A stretch of DNA of 62,564 nucleotides from an uncultured Clostridia bacterium (GCA_947586185.1 CANPXN010000013.1:1-62564), one strand, 5' to 3'. Shown: positions 35,573 through 43,685, counted from the first letter of the stretch. Program-made: numbers and translations. The notes: generated by a model from the letters alone, not told the origin.

Positions 35573-35811
35573 TTAAGCTGCCTTTTTTGCGACCACCACA
35601 ATCCTGCCGTTCTGCGCCGAGTATTCACAGGTAGAGAGTGTAATAAGCCTGTCGCCGTATTCTGCGTTTACGCCTGTTTCATATTCTCAAAGGCTTCGGT
35701 CTGTTCAGCTTCGTCGGCATAATGGTCGTAAATGTGATAGCAGCAAAAAGCCGCCGTACCTAAAAGGCACACGGCGGCAGTAAGGCAGATGATTTTTTTA
35801 TAATCTTTCAT
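35573..35811 (-). pseudogene. Class B sortase with internal deletion
   Basis: The leftward start (ATG 35809-35811) gives a membrane anchor, MKDYKKIICLTAAVCLLGTA and the following helix. After about 45 residues it changes frame into ETGVNAEYGDRLITLSTCEY, the sortase B C-terminus with the catalytic Cys in TLSTC, to the stop at 35573. The central part with the active His is gone. Sortase B genes are usual cargo of Tn1549-like conjugative elements. Confidence 0.8.
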
Positions 35812-35928
35812 TGGTTTTTCATCCTTTCTTATCTTGAAATTTCCGTCTGCTTTTCGAATGATAAAAGCTGTTTGCATAAAAATAACGCCCACATTTCTGT
35901 GAGCGTTATCTTTGTAATATGATTGCGT

Positions 35929-37224
35929 TTAGATACAAAATGCAGCGTAAAGAGGAACAATCTTTTTATTATCCTCAAAACCAAAGTTTTTCGCAGAGAG
36001 CTTGATGGCGTAAGCAGGCTTGTAGGTTTCCATATAAACCTTTAAGCTCTTTGCCCGTGTGTTATCGGCAGACTTGACCTCAATGGGAATAAGCTGACCG
36101 TCACGCTGAATGATAAAATCAATCTCAGCTCCACGCTCGGACTCCCAATAGTAGGTCTTATAGCCGTTAATGGCAAGCTGCACATTAACATAATTTTCAG
36201 CCATACCACCCTTAAAGTCATTCAGTTCCTCGACCATATAGAGGACATCATTTGCCGCTAAGTCTTTCTTTGCACAGAGTAACCCTAAGTCGGAAACATA
36301 AATCTTGAACGCATCAATGTCACGGTAATTTTCCAAAGGCTTCTTGATTTGCTCTACCTTATACACCTGTGAAACAATGCCAGACAGACAGAGCCATTCG
36401 ATTGCGTTTTCAAACTCGGAAGCCCTGCCGCCTTTTTTAATCAGCTTATATTGGAAACGGGTGTTTTTCTTGGAAAGCTGCACGGTGATGTTGTCATAAG
36501 CAAGCCTTGTTTTTTTGATTTTATTCAGATTGTTGTACTTGCTCATATCATTGAGATAGCTTGCCAAAATTGTATCCTGCGTATGGCGCACAAGGATATA
36601 ATCCTTTGTTTCCACAAACTGCATTACACATTCAGGCATACCGCCGACGATAAGATATTGACGGTAAAGCTGCATTGCCGCATCGTGCAAAGCAGAGGGC
36701 AAAGGTGTATCCTCTGCAAAGCAGTTCTTAATTTGCTCCACAAGGGCGCTTTCGCCGCAGGCTACCATAAATTCCTCCATATCCATAGGATAGAGGGTTT
36801 TCATATCCACCTTGCCGACAGGGAATGAGAACTTCGCCCTGTTTACCGCAACGCCCAAAAGACTTCCCGCCACAATAATATGATAATCGGGAGCGTCCTC
36901 GCAAAAGTATTTCAGAGATGTCAACGCTCTCTCGCAGAGCTGCACCTCATCAAAGACAATCAGCGTCTTTTCCCGCACAATAGTCTGCCCTGCGATATGG
37001 GATAAAATCGGTATCAGATAATCGGGGCTGATATTTTCCTCAAAGGTTTCGTTCAGCTTGGGATTGGTTTCAAAATTAAAATACGCCACATTTTCATAGT
37101 GTGTGCGCCCGAACTCCAGAATGGAATAGGTTTTGCCGACCTGTCTTGCTCCCTGTAAAATAAGGGGTTTACGGTGTTCGCTGTCTTTCCACGCTTCTAA
37201 AAAGCTCATAATTTTTCGATACAT
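35929..37224 (-). CDS. AAA ATPase with DUF4143 nuclease-like domain
   Basis: An intact 431-aa protein. The AAA_14 domain has Walker A LQGARQVGKTYSI (residues 22-34), Walker B LIVFDEVQLCE and the sensor VAGSLLGVAV. The C-terminal DUF4143 part has ESERGAEIDFIIQ with IPIEVKSAD, a PD-(D/E)xK-like arrangement. Proteins of this kind are widespread in gut bacteria and archaea, and their cell role is not settled. The ribosome site AAGGAGGTCTGATT precedes the ATG. It has its own promoter overlapped by inverted repeats. It is the only intact large gene in the element remnant apart from the Fic-STAND pair. Confidence 0.85.
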   Translation of the reverse strand: MYRKIMSFLEAWKDSEHRKPLILQGARQVGKTYSILEFGRTHYENVAYFNFETNPKLNETFEENISPDYLIPILSHIAGQTIVREKTLIVFDEVQLCERALTSLKYFCEDAPDYHIIVAGSLLGVAVNRAKFSFPVGKVDMKTLYPMDMEEFMVACGESALVEQIKNCFAEDTPLPSALHDAAMQLYRQYLIVGGMPECVMQFVETKDYILVRHTQDTILASYLNDMSKYNNLNKIKKTRLAYDNITVQLSKKNTRFQYKLIKKGGRASEFENAIEWLCLSGIVSQVYKVEQIKKPLENYRDIDAFKIYVSDLGLLCAKKDLAANDVLYMVEELNDFKGGMAENYVNVQLAINGYKTYYWESERGAEIDFIIQRDGQLIPIEVKSADNTRAKSLKVYMETYKPAYAIKLSAKNFGFEDNKKIVPLYAAFCI

Positions 37225-37236
37225 AATCAGACCTCC

Positions 37237-37320
37237 TTCAAGGTGCTAACCATAGTATATCACTTATTCGTGTAAATATCAATGAGTTTCACCTTGAAAA
37301 TCACATTAAAATACACGAAT
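37237..37320 (-). promoter_or_regulatory. Promoter with interleaved inverted repeats
   Basis: On the minus strand TTGATA, a 17-base spacer and TATACT (plus coordinates 37254-37282) form a good promoter with a TGA extension. Two inverted repeats interlock: TTCAAGGTG (37237-37245)/CACCTTGAA (37290-37298) and ATTCGTGTA (37266-37274)/TACACGAAT (37312-37320). These could be operators of the downstream ATPase gene. Confidence 0.6.
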
Positions 37321-37368
37321 TATTTTTAAGATTGCATTGAATTTCGACACGAACACCGTATTTTCTCT

Positions 37369-37652
37369 TTATACCTCTCCGAATTTGGTTGTCATCAGCC
37401 TGTAAAGCTCCGTATTGCGTGGGAACTTGTTGACAAACGGCACAAGGGAGCTGCCGACTTTTAATAGTCCCTGACCTGCACCGACATTCGTGATATAACT
37501 CATCTGAAGGTCGGAGATATTAAGGAGCCTCCCAAGCTCAATCCTATCGGTTGAACTTTGATTTAACATAATGATAAATTCACTATTGGCAAGCATCGTC
37601 CTCGCCGTATGGCTCTGCAAAAGGTCGTCCACATTCTGCGTAATACCCGTAC
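37369..37652 (-). pseudogene. VirB4-like conjugation ATPase, C-terminal fragment
   Basis: About 94 codons, read leftward, encode the end of a VirB4/TraE-type ATPase: TGITQNVDDLLQSHTARTML, NSEFIIMLNQSSTDRIEL and ITNVGAGQGLLKVGSSLVP. The upstream nine-tenths is missing, replaced at about 37652 by an unrelated kinase fragment on the other strand. It shows that the element was conjugative and can no longer transfer by itself. Confidence 0.85.
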
Positions 37653-38228
37653 AGTATGGACAGTACTCCTGAAAAACGTCAGAAGTATTTAAGTGTTATA
37701 ATGAAAAAATGTGATGAGGTTTCAAGACTTACCAATGATTTGTTTTTGCATTCGCTTTCCGATTTGGAAAAGCTTAAAATAAATCCTGAAAGATTTGAAC
37801 TTTGCGGATTTATAGATACGGCGGTCTGTGAAATTGCGGCGGAGCAGAATGATGTGAGTTTCAAAAAGCCCGAATTTCATGTATCGGTTTGTGCAGACAA
37901 GAACAGGCTGGTGCAGATTACGGAAAATCTCATTAATAACTCAAGAAAGTATGCGAAATCTGATATCAATGTGTTTATCACACAGTCGGACGGTAATGTT
38001 GAGATCCATTTTCGGGACTACGGTAGTGGAATCCCCGATGAAGATGTGCCATTTATTTTCGATAAATTCTATCGTGGCAAAAACTGCGGAAATGAGCAGG
38101 GCTCCGGGCTAGGCTTGTATATAGTAAAATATATTGCTGAGAAAATGGGCGGAAAGGTCATGCTTTACAATCATTCTGACGGACTGGAAGCAATTATCAG
38201 CCTGCCAACGATCAATCACATCTCTTAA
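37650..38228 (+). pseudogene. Sensor histidine kinase, N-terminally truncated
   Basis: Begins inside the second dimerisation helix (EKRQKYLSVIMKKCDEVSRL) and lacks the phospho-accepting His, the sensor and membrane segments. The ATPase domain is whole: N box ENLINNSRKYA, DYGSGIPDED, F box FDKFYRG and the GSGLGLYIVKYIAEKMGG lid. A kinase of this form with a following ABC transporter suggests a peptide-antibiotic sensing BceRS/BceAB module. It abuts the VirB4 relic and has no own start region. Confidence 0.8.
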
Positions 38229-38288
38229 GGACTTCTTAATATCTTTTCTGGTAGAATGGTATTATTAGATAATGAAAGGAACATGTTT

Positions 38289-38744
38289 ATGAAAAATGCA
38301 ATTCTATCGGCAAAGGGTCTTTGCAAAAGCTTTGCTCACAATGGCGGACAGATACATATTCTTTCCCATGTTGATTTTGAGCTTTACAAGGGCGATTTTA
38401 CCGTAATTATGGGCGCAAGCGGTTCGGGAAAATCCACACTGCTCTATGCGCTCAGCGGTATGGACAGAGCTACTGCTGGGCAGGTAATATACAACGGCTC
38501 AGACCTTGTGAAAATGCCTGAAAAAGGTCTGGCAAAACTTAGATATACGGATTTCGGATTTATCTTTCAGCAAATGCACCTTGTCAGCAATCTTACACTG
38601 TTTGAAAACATCGCAGTGCCGGGTTATCTGAACAAGGAAAAATCCGCCGCCGAGGTAAAAGCAAGAACGGAAAAGCTGCTTGAACAGATGAGTATTTCCC
38701 ATATAAAAACTCACCTGCCGTCACAGGTTGGAGATCGGCGATGA
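38289..38744 (+). pseudogene. ABC transporter ATPase (BceA/MacB-like), truncated
   Basis: Normal start (GAAAGGA before the ATG) and a proper ATPase N-terminal half: KGLCKSFAHNGGQIHILSHV, Walker A GASGSGKSTLL, Q loop FGFIFQQMHLV. It runs only to THLPSQV, immediately before where the signature SGGxQ would be, then enters permease DNA out of frame. Walker B is absent, so it cannot hydrolyse ATP normally. Confidence 0.85.
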
Positions 38745-39417
38745 AGTCACGATCGGCTGGAAGGGTAAAAAAGAGAAGTATCTTATTTCGGGAACTGTTC
38801 AGTTTATGAATGATGTGGGACGGTGCTTTTTGATGTCATACGCCGCTGCCGAAAAAATAGGGTATGAATCCTGGCTGTGGAGCGGTTATTCTTTAGAAAA
38901 TGGAGATAATGAAAAGCTGAACGAAAGTATTGCGGAATCACTAAACAAAAAATTTGGCGATATTATTGAGGCGGAAGTATCCGGCGAGCTTATAGATGAT
39001 GCCACCGAAACTGCAATATACGCAATGCAAATGATAATATATGCTTTTTCGATACTGTTTTCACTTGTGGTTGTCCATATGGTTTGCTCGAAAGCTTTTA
39101 TACAGGAGCGGATGGATATAGGAATTTACAAAGCGATTGGCTTTATCTCTAAAAATCTCCGTATTCAGTTTGCATTAAGATTTCTGATAGTTGCGGTTCT
39201 CGGTTCGGCTGTGGGTGCAGTACTGAGCGTGCTGTTCTCAGGCAAGCTGCTGAGCATTTTTTTATACAATATTGGTATTACCAATTTTGAATCCCGATTT
39301 ACGCCGTTTACGCTTATAGCACCGATAATGCTTATCTGTGTTTGTTTCTTTATATTTGCCTATTTTGTTTCAAGAAAGATAAAGACAGTTGCGGTCAGAG
39401 AGCTTGTGGTTGAGTGA
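38728..39417 (+). pseudogene. FtsX-like ABC permease, C-terminal fragment
   Basis: The final 229 residues of an FtsX-domain permease. It opens with EIGDEVTIGWKGKKEKYLIS, part of the extracellular region, then has three membrane segments (IIYAFSILFSLVVVHMV, LRFLIVAVLGSAVGAVLSVL and LIAPIMLICVCFFIFAY). A single deletion removed the ATPase C-terminus and the permease N-terminus together. A short open tail to 39500 is not recognisable. Confidence 0.8.
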
Positions 39418-39619
39418 TAATTCAGGCGAATATATCGGCAAAGAACCGCAATATGATTGAAAAGAAAGTGCATGAGGTGTTAGAATTAAGAGATTGATAT
39501 AAACATCAAATTGGATCAAAGCTGTTGATACGCTTGGTATTGTAATAACCAAAAAGTGTAACTGAAGATTATGGCTTTTAATTATGATAGCGTACTTCCG
39601 ATTTTCAAGATAAAAAATA

Positions 39620-39647
39620 ACGCCCTTTGAATCACTTCAAAGGGCGT
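39620..39647 (-). terminator. Terminator of tRNA-Arg(ACG)
   Basis: ACGCCCTTTGAA (39620-39631) pairs exactly with TTCAAAGGGCGT (39636-39647). Read leftward, a T6 run follows the stem at once. Confidence 0.9.
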
Positions 39648-39655
39648 AAACATTA

Positions 39656-39732
39656 TGGTGCGCTGTAAGGGACTCGAACCCCCGACCTACTGGTTCGTAG
39701 CCAGTCACTCTATCCAGCTGAGCTAACAACGC
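39656..39732 (-). tRNA. tRNA-Arg (anticodon ACG)
   Basis: Read leftward: acceptor GCGTTGT/ACAGCGC, D arm AGCTCAGCTGGATAGAG, anticodon ACG (complement of 39696-39698) in loop CTACGAA, T loop TTCGAGT, encoded CCA. ACG is the usual inosine-modified arginine tRNA. It marks the return to core genome after the mobile remnant. Confidence 0.95.
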
Positions 39733-39888
39733 AGCTTTTCTCAAAGCTTATTTATTATACCATAATTCGGAGAATATGTCAAGCAATTTTTTTGAAAAAA
39801 TAGATTTTGTCCGAAAAGTGTTGATCTGCTGGCATAATTTATCCTGTACAGGCATAATTATATTTTGTACAAGAACAGAAACCATATA

Positions 39889-39926
39889 GAATAATGCATT
39901 CTGTATTTTTACAGAATGCATTATTC
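39889..39926 (-). terminator. Perfect hairpin after the AbrB-like gene
   Basis: Positions 39889-39905 and 39910-39926 pair over 17 bases (core AATGCATTCTGTA). It lies 16 bases beyond the abrB-like stop. The T run is short, but its position suggests a terminator. Confidence 0.7.
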
Positions 39927-39941
39927 CTTGAATGATCCGAC

Positions 39942-40181
39942 TTATTCCATGAGGTCGTTCAAACAGTTTTCACATATAGCCTTTTCACGGTATTCAGTAA
40001 GATTTTCAGCGCTTCCGCAAAAAACGCATTTCTTCTGAATTTTCCTCAGAATAATTGATTCGTCTTCAACAAAAACCTCAATAGGAGTTTTGTATTCAAG
40101 ACCTAAGTGAGTTCTGATTTCCTTTGGAAGAACTATACGTCCAAGCTCATCGATCGTTTTGATCATACCGGTATTTTTCAT
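39942..40181 (-). CDS. AbrB/SpoVT-type transcriptional regulator with zinc-finger tail
   Basis: A 79-aa protein. The swapped-hairpin DNA-binding domain is clear: GMIKTIDELGRIVLPKEIRT, HLGLEYKTPIEVFVEDE. The last 30 residues add CVFCGSAENL and CENCLNDLME, four cysteines that should form a small zinc ribbon, which the B. subtilis AbrB lacks. The start is ATG 40179-40181 with AAGGAG upstream. It lies divergent to spmA, across a short AT-rich gap, and could regulate that operon. This is inference. Confidence 0.85.
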   Translation of the reverse strand: MKNTGMIKTIDELGRIVLPKEIRTHLGLEYKTPIEVFVEDESIILRKIQKKCVFCGSAENLTEYREKAICENCLNDLME

Positions 40182-40263
40182 TTTTTTGACTCCTTGTTCC
40201 GATAATAGATTTTGTTTTTTATAATTATAATACATTTGTCGAAATTTGTCAAGGAGGCGTCGA

Positions 40264-40854
40264 ATGCTGTCCAAAATATTTTCTGTATTAATAATAGCGT
40301 CCGTTTTATTTGCCATTTTAAACGGAAACATTTCCGGCGTTTCAAACGCTCTTCTTGAGGAGGGGAACGGGGCAATAGAGCTTGCTCTTTATCTTATGGG
40401 AGGAATGTGCGTATGGGGAGGACTTATGCGTGTGGCAGATAAGGCAGGGATAACTGATCTTATATGTTCAATGTTCAAGCCTTTGGGTAAACGGCTTTTC
40501 AGAAGAATTAACACTTCCGGAAAAGCCTTCAAAGCTATGTGTATGAACATATCGGCAAATCTGCTGGGGCTTGGAAATGCGGCAACTCCTTTCGGACTGG
40601 AGGCTATGAAGGAGCTTGAAAAGGAGGAGGGGGAAAGCGATACTGCATCGGATAATATGATAATTTTTACCGTACTTAATACGGCGTCGATTACAATTAT
40701 ACCCACGACCGCAGCAATGCTTAGGCTGAAACACGGCTCTGAGAAGCCCATGGAGATATTTCCGGCGGTTATACTCAATTCCGTTATTGCAGTTGTGATT
40801 GCAGTTACCCTTGCAAAAATAATAAGCGCAGCGTCACGCAGGAGGAAAAAATGA
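40264..40854 (+). CDS. spmA: Spore maturation protein A
   Basis: Membrane protein (196 aa) of the SpmA family with the nucleoside-transporter-gate fold. It takes part in dehydration of the spore core. Seen are GAIELALYLMGGMCVWGGLM, NISANLLGLGNAATPFGLEA and NTASITIIPTTAAMLR. The start is ATG 40264, 7 bases behind AAGGAGG. The stop overlaps spmB by the ATGA arrangement, so both are co-translated. Its presence supports a sporulating organism. Confidence 0.93.
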   Translation: MLSKIFSVLIIASVLFAILNGNISGVSNALLEEGNGAIELALYLMGGMCVWGGLMRVADKAGITDLICSMFKPLGKRLFRRINTSGKAFKAMCMNISANLLGLGNAATPFGLEAMKELEKEEGESDTASDNMIIFTVLNTASITIIPTTAAMLRLKHGSEKPMEIFPAVILNSVIAVVIAVTLAKIISAASRRRKK

Positions 40855-41366
40855 GATTTGATACATATATACTGCCGATTGTTGTGTTTGCCATAATTCT
40901 GACAGCGCTTATAAAAAAGGTTGACGTATTTGAAGAGTTCACTGCCGGAGCATGGGAGAACATGAAGGTTTGTACAGAAATAGCTCCTACCCTTATCGGA
41001 CTTATGCTTGCAATTGGCGTATTCAGGGCTTCCGGTGCTTTGGAGGCTCTTACCGGGTTTATAGCTCCTTTTGTTTCGGGGCTGGGATTTCCTGCGGAGT
41101 GCATTCCGCTTGCGTTGATACGTCCTATTTCCGGAAGCGGAGCGTTGGTTGTGTTTGAAAGTATTCTAAGCGAAAACGGTCCGGACAGCTTTGCCGGAAA
41201 GGTCGCATCAGTTTTACAAGGCTCAACTGAAACTACTCTATATACCATAGCGGTATATTTCAGCGTTACCCGAGTGAAAAAGATAAGGCATACTCTTTTG
41301 TGTGCTTTGGCAGGAGATATTACGGGATTTATTTGTTCGGCGATTCTTGTAAAAATACTTTTATAA
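40851..41366 (+). CDS. spmB: Spore maturation protein B
   Basis: Partner of SpmA, 171 aa, several membrane segments. Seen are EEFTAGAWENMKVCTEIAPT, IRPISGSGALVVF and LQGSTETTLYTIAVYF, all characteristic of SpmB. It begins inside the spmA stop. Both are needed for normal core water loss in other spore formers. The operon ends here, upstream of a tRNA-Lys gene with its own promoter. Confidence 0.93.
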   Translation: MRFDTYILPIVVFAIILTALIKKVDVFEEFTAGAWENMKVCTEIAPTLIGLMLAIGVFRASGALEALTGFIAPFVSGLGFPAECIPLALIRPISGSGALVVFESILSENGPDSFAGKVASVLQGSTETTLYTIAVYFSVTRVKKIRHTLLCALAGDITGFICSAILVKILL

Positions 41367-41382
41367 AAAATGAAAAAAGGTA

Positions 41383-41419
41383 TTGACAAATATAAAAAAA
41401 CGTGATATAATTAATCACG
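41383..41419 (+). promoter_or_regulatory. Consensus promoter of tRNA-Lys with overlapping inverted repeat
   Basis: TTGACA (41383-41388), exactly 17 bases, TATAAT (41406-41411), TGA extension. CGTGAT (41401-41406) and ATCACG (41414-41419) form an inverted repeat around the -10. Confidence 0.85.
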
Positions 41420-41424
41420 TTGTT

Positions 41425-41500
41425 GAGATATTAGCTCAGTTGGCAGAGCATACGCCTTTTAAGCGTAGGGTCGAGAGTTCAAATCTCTCATATCTCACCA
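41425..41500 (+). tRNA. tRNA-Lys (anticodon TTT)
   Basis: Acceptor GAGATAT/ATATCTC, D arm TAGCTCAGTTGGCAGAG, anticodon TTT at 41458-41460 in loop CTTTTAA, T loop TTCAAAT, encoded CCA. A terminator follows directly. Confidence 0.95.
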
Positions 41501-41501
41501 G

Positions 41502-41536
41502 AAAGCCGCAATTTTTTAGTTGTGGCTTTTTGTTTT
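41502..41536 (+). terminator. Terminator of tRNA-Lys
   Basis: AAAGCCGCAA (41502-41511) pairs with TTGTGGCTTT (41520-41529), one G-T pair, then a T run. Confidence 0.85.
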
Positions 41537-41553
41537 ATGAAATGGAGAAAATC

Positions 41554-41916
41554 ATGTTCAAAAAGAAAAAAATTGCTGCATATTTAGGCAGCATTACTGA
41601 GTGGAGCATATTTGACAAGCTGCTTTTGCAATATATTTCCGGAGGGTTAAAAGTATATTTTTCCGATATGGGCCTTTCAAAAATAGAAATTCATGTTGAC
41701 TGGTTTGAAAATATACGCTGTATTAACATTACGGCTATGTATGGTAAATATTTTGTTGACTGGCAGTTTTATAGGGATAACTTTGAATCTGTGATATTTG
41801 ATGACTGCGAGCCGGAAGAGCCTTGTGAGTATACTTATGACGATTGCCTTGAAATAAATATATTTATGGACAGACTTAAAAATATTTTGAAAAGCAATAC
41901 ATCAAAGGAGGATTGA
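41554..41916 (+). CDS. Hypothetical protein
   Basis: A 120-aa soluble acidic protein that I do not recognise. It has a basic start (MFKKKKIAAYLGSITEWSIF) and ends with an acidic cluster (DDCEPEEPCEYTYDDC) and a helix. The start ATG 41554 has GGAGAAAATC before it. The GGAG itself lies inside an earlier ATG codon. It is followed after 1 base by the small membrane protein gene, which suggests a pair. The ORF is real judged by codon use and coupling, function unknown. Confidence 0.6.
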   Translation: MFKKKKIAAYLGSITEWSIFDKLLLQYISGGLKVYFSDMGLSKIEIHVDWFENIRCINITAMYGKYFVDWQFYRDNFESVIFDDCEPEEPCEYTYDDCLEINIFMDRLKNILKSNTSKED

Positions 41917-41917
41917 C

Positions 41918-42196
41918 ATGGAGATCATTATGGAAATAATTTTTGAATTTTTCGCAGAGATCATAGGAGCAATTATTGAAAGCAAAAAAGTATCTAAGAC
42001 TGTCAGAATAATATTGTTAATGGTATTGGGAATCCCTGTTGATGCGCTTATAATATTTGGCTGTGTTTATTGTTTCAGGAATGAAAATGTAGTATGCGGA
42101 GTTATTCTTTCGATTAGTGCTGTGATCGTGACCGTAGCGATTCTGTATATTACCGCCGGTATAGTTATGGGAAGAAAGCCTTTTAAAAAGAAATAA
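41918..42196 (+). CDS. Small membrane protein
   Basis: A 92-aa protein with an amphipathic N-terminus and two membrane helices (VRIILLMVLGIPVDALII and VVCGVILSISAVIVTVAI), ending in the basic RKPFKKK. The ribosome site AAAGGAGG sits 6 bases before the ATG and inside the end of the upstream gene. The two are likely an operon. No family recognised. Confidence 0.65.
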   Translation: MEIIMEIIFEFFAEIIGAIIESKKVSKTVRIILLMVLGIPVDALIIFGCVYCFRNENVVCGVILSISAVIVTVAILYITAGIVMGRKPFKKK

Positions 42197-42233
42197 AATC
42201 CGCCGGATAAAGCAACCGGCGGATTAATTTTAT
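42195..42233. terminator. Bidirectional terminator
   Basis: AATCCGCCGG (42197-42206) pairs with CCGGCGGATT (42216-42225) between convergent genes. The flanks are A-rich on the left and T-rich on the right, so it can serve both directions. Confidence 0.9.
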
Positions 42234-42757
42234 TCTGTTGTAGGTTCAAGCACTGCGTAATCTCCGTCGCTTCTTCTGTAAACAACATTTGCAGAACCTG
42301 TGTCAGCGTTGCAGAACATGAAAAAGCTATGTCCAAGCATGTTCATCTGGAGTATTGCCTCGTCAGTGCTCATAGGACGCATTACGAAGGTCTTGTGCTT
42401 GATGATATCATAGTCGACCTGTTCATCAACTGTATCCGCATAAGCCTCCTTGAAAGCGGTATCTTTAAGCTTCTTTGCGATTTTGGTTTTGTTTTTACGG
42501 ATCTGTCTGATGATCTTGTCAACGGCTGCATCAAGGGCATCGTTTTTATCTTCTGCTTTTGTTTCAGCTCTGTATATCATCTGATTGTATTTAACTGTTA
42601 ATTCAAGAATAATATTTTCCTTGTGTTCAGACAGAGTAACTCTGGCGTCAGCATCATCTCCAAAAAACTTACTGAGTTTTGATTCAAGCTTTTTATCCGC
42701 ATATTCAGGGAATGACTGCGGAACCTGCATTTTTTTTGCTGTAATTGTTACTTTCAC
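42230..42757 (-). CDS. hpf: Ribosome hibernation promoting factor, long form
   Basis: A 175-aa protein that binds resting 70S ribosomes and joins them into 100S dimers. The N-terminal domain (MKVTITAKKMQVPQSFPEYA, KLSKFFGDDADARVTLSEH) fits the decoding site. The C-terminal dimerisation domain (IIKHKTFVMRPMSTDEAILQ, MLGHSFFMFCNADTG) marks the long form. The ribosome site AAGGAGGAATTAAC precedes ATG 42755-42757. It is a single gene, convergent with the small membrane protein. Confidence 0.94.
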   Translation of the reverse strand: MKVTITAKKMQVPQSFPEYADKKLESKLSKFFGDDADARVTLSEHKENIILELTVKYNQMIYRAETKAEDKNDALDAAVDKIIRQIRKNKTKIAKKLKDTAFKEAYADTVDEQVDYDIIKHKTFVMRPMSTDEAILQMNMLGHSFFMFCNADTGSANVVYRRSDGDYAVLEPTTE

Positions 42758-42893
42758 GTTAATTCCTCCTTAGCCGCATTACCGGCATTGATTGTAGCTT
42801 TATTATAGCACACAGTGAAGGATATTTCAAGTACATTTGCAACATTTTTCATAAAAATATCATTTTTTAAAATTTATAAGTACTGCAAAATCA

Positions 42894-43541
42894 CTAAATC
42901 ATAAGCTCTATAACCTTGTCAAGGCTTTCGGCGCATGCGTAAAGCAGCTTTGAGGTTTCTTCGTCAGGCTCTGAAAGGTCAGGTATCATAATTGGGTTCA
43001 GACCTGCACGGTACGCTGAAAGAATGCCGTTAGGGGAGTCCTCCAAGGCTATGCATTCATGCGGCGGAAGTTGTAGCTCCTTTGCGGCTTTGAGATATAT
43101 GTCGGGAGCAGGCTTTCCGTGTTCTACCATTGAAGCACATATTATCTTATCAAAATTATCAAATATATTAAGGCTTTTGAGATAGCGGCTTGTGCGTTCA
43201 TAGTCCGTAGCTGTTGCAACGGCAATTTTAAAGCCGTTTTCCTTTAGAAATGCAAGAAGCTGGTCAAGACCCTTTTTCTTTTCAATTCCGTTTTTTTCAA
43301 TATAGCTGTTCATAAGCTCGATTCTTTTAAGGCGTACATCCCTGTAGCAGAAGCTCTCACCAAATATTCCTTTTAGCTTTATCTCGGTGAGATCGCCGGC
43401 AAGGCTCCTTATTGAGAGTACGTGCTCCGGCTTCATGTCAAACCCATAGTAGTTCGCCGCCTCTATCCAGAACCGCATAAGCAGCTTTTCGGTGTCGATC
43501 ATAAGTCCGTCCATATCAAATACTGCGCCTTTAAATTTCAT
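42894..43541 (-). CDS. HAD-IA family phosphatase (beta-phosphoglucomutase-like)
   Basis: A 215-aa HAD hydrolase with a helical cap. Motif I is AVFDMDGLMIDTE, motif II ATATDYERT, motif III has Lys in VEHGKPAPDIYLKAA and motif IV is CIALEDSPNGILSAYRAG. DMDGxxxDTE proteins include beta-phosphoglucomutases and small-molecule phosphatases. Substrate cannot be read. The ribosome site is AAAGGAGGAATAT before ATG 43539-43541. Confidence 0.88.
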   Translation of the reverse strand: MKFKGAVFDMDGLMIDTEKLLMRFWIEAANYYGFDMKPEHVLSIRSLAGDLTEIKLKGIFGESFCYRDVRLKRIELMNSYIEKNGIEKKKGLDQLLAFLKENGFKIAVATATDYERTSRYLKSLNIFDNFDKIICASMVEHGKPAPDIYLKAAKELQLPPHECIALEDSPNGILSAYRAGLNPIMIPDLSEPDEETSKLLYACAESLDKVIELMI

Positions 43542-43656
43542 ACATATTCCTCCTTTAATGTTCCCTATACTATTCTTCCAATAGACCTTGTATATTGGAA
43601 AATCAAAAATCAGTATTATTATACAGTATTACTAAAAAGTTATCAAGTTATCCCTG

Positions 43657-43685
43657 TTGCGTTTTACTTCCTGATGTGATAAAAT
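43657..43685 (+). promoter_or_regulatory. Promoter of the micropeptide-LCP unit
   Basis: TTGCGT (43657-43662), a 17-base spacer and TAAAAT (43680-43685) with a TGA extension, 40 bases before the 30-codon gene. Confidence 0.65.

Noticed and set aside
39656-39732. tRNA-Arg as the right attachment site of the mobile element
   Set aside because: Its sequence does not match the tRNA-Ser 3' end, and no duplicated tRNA fragment is seen near it.
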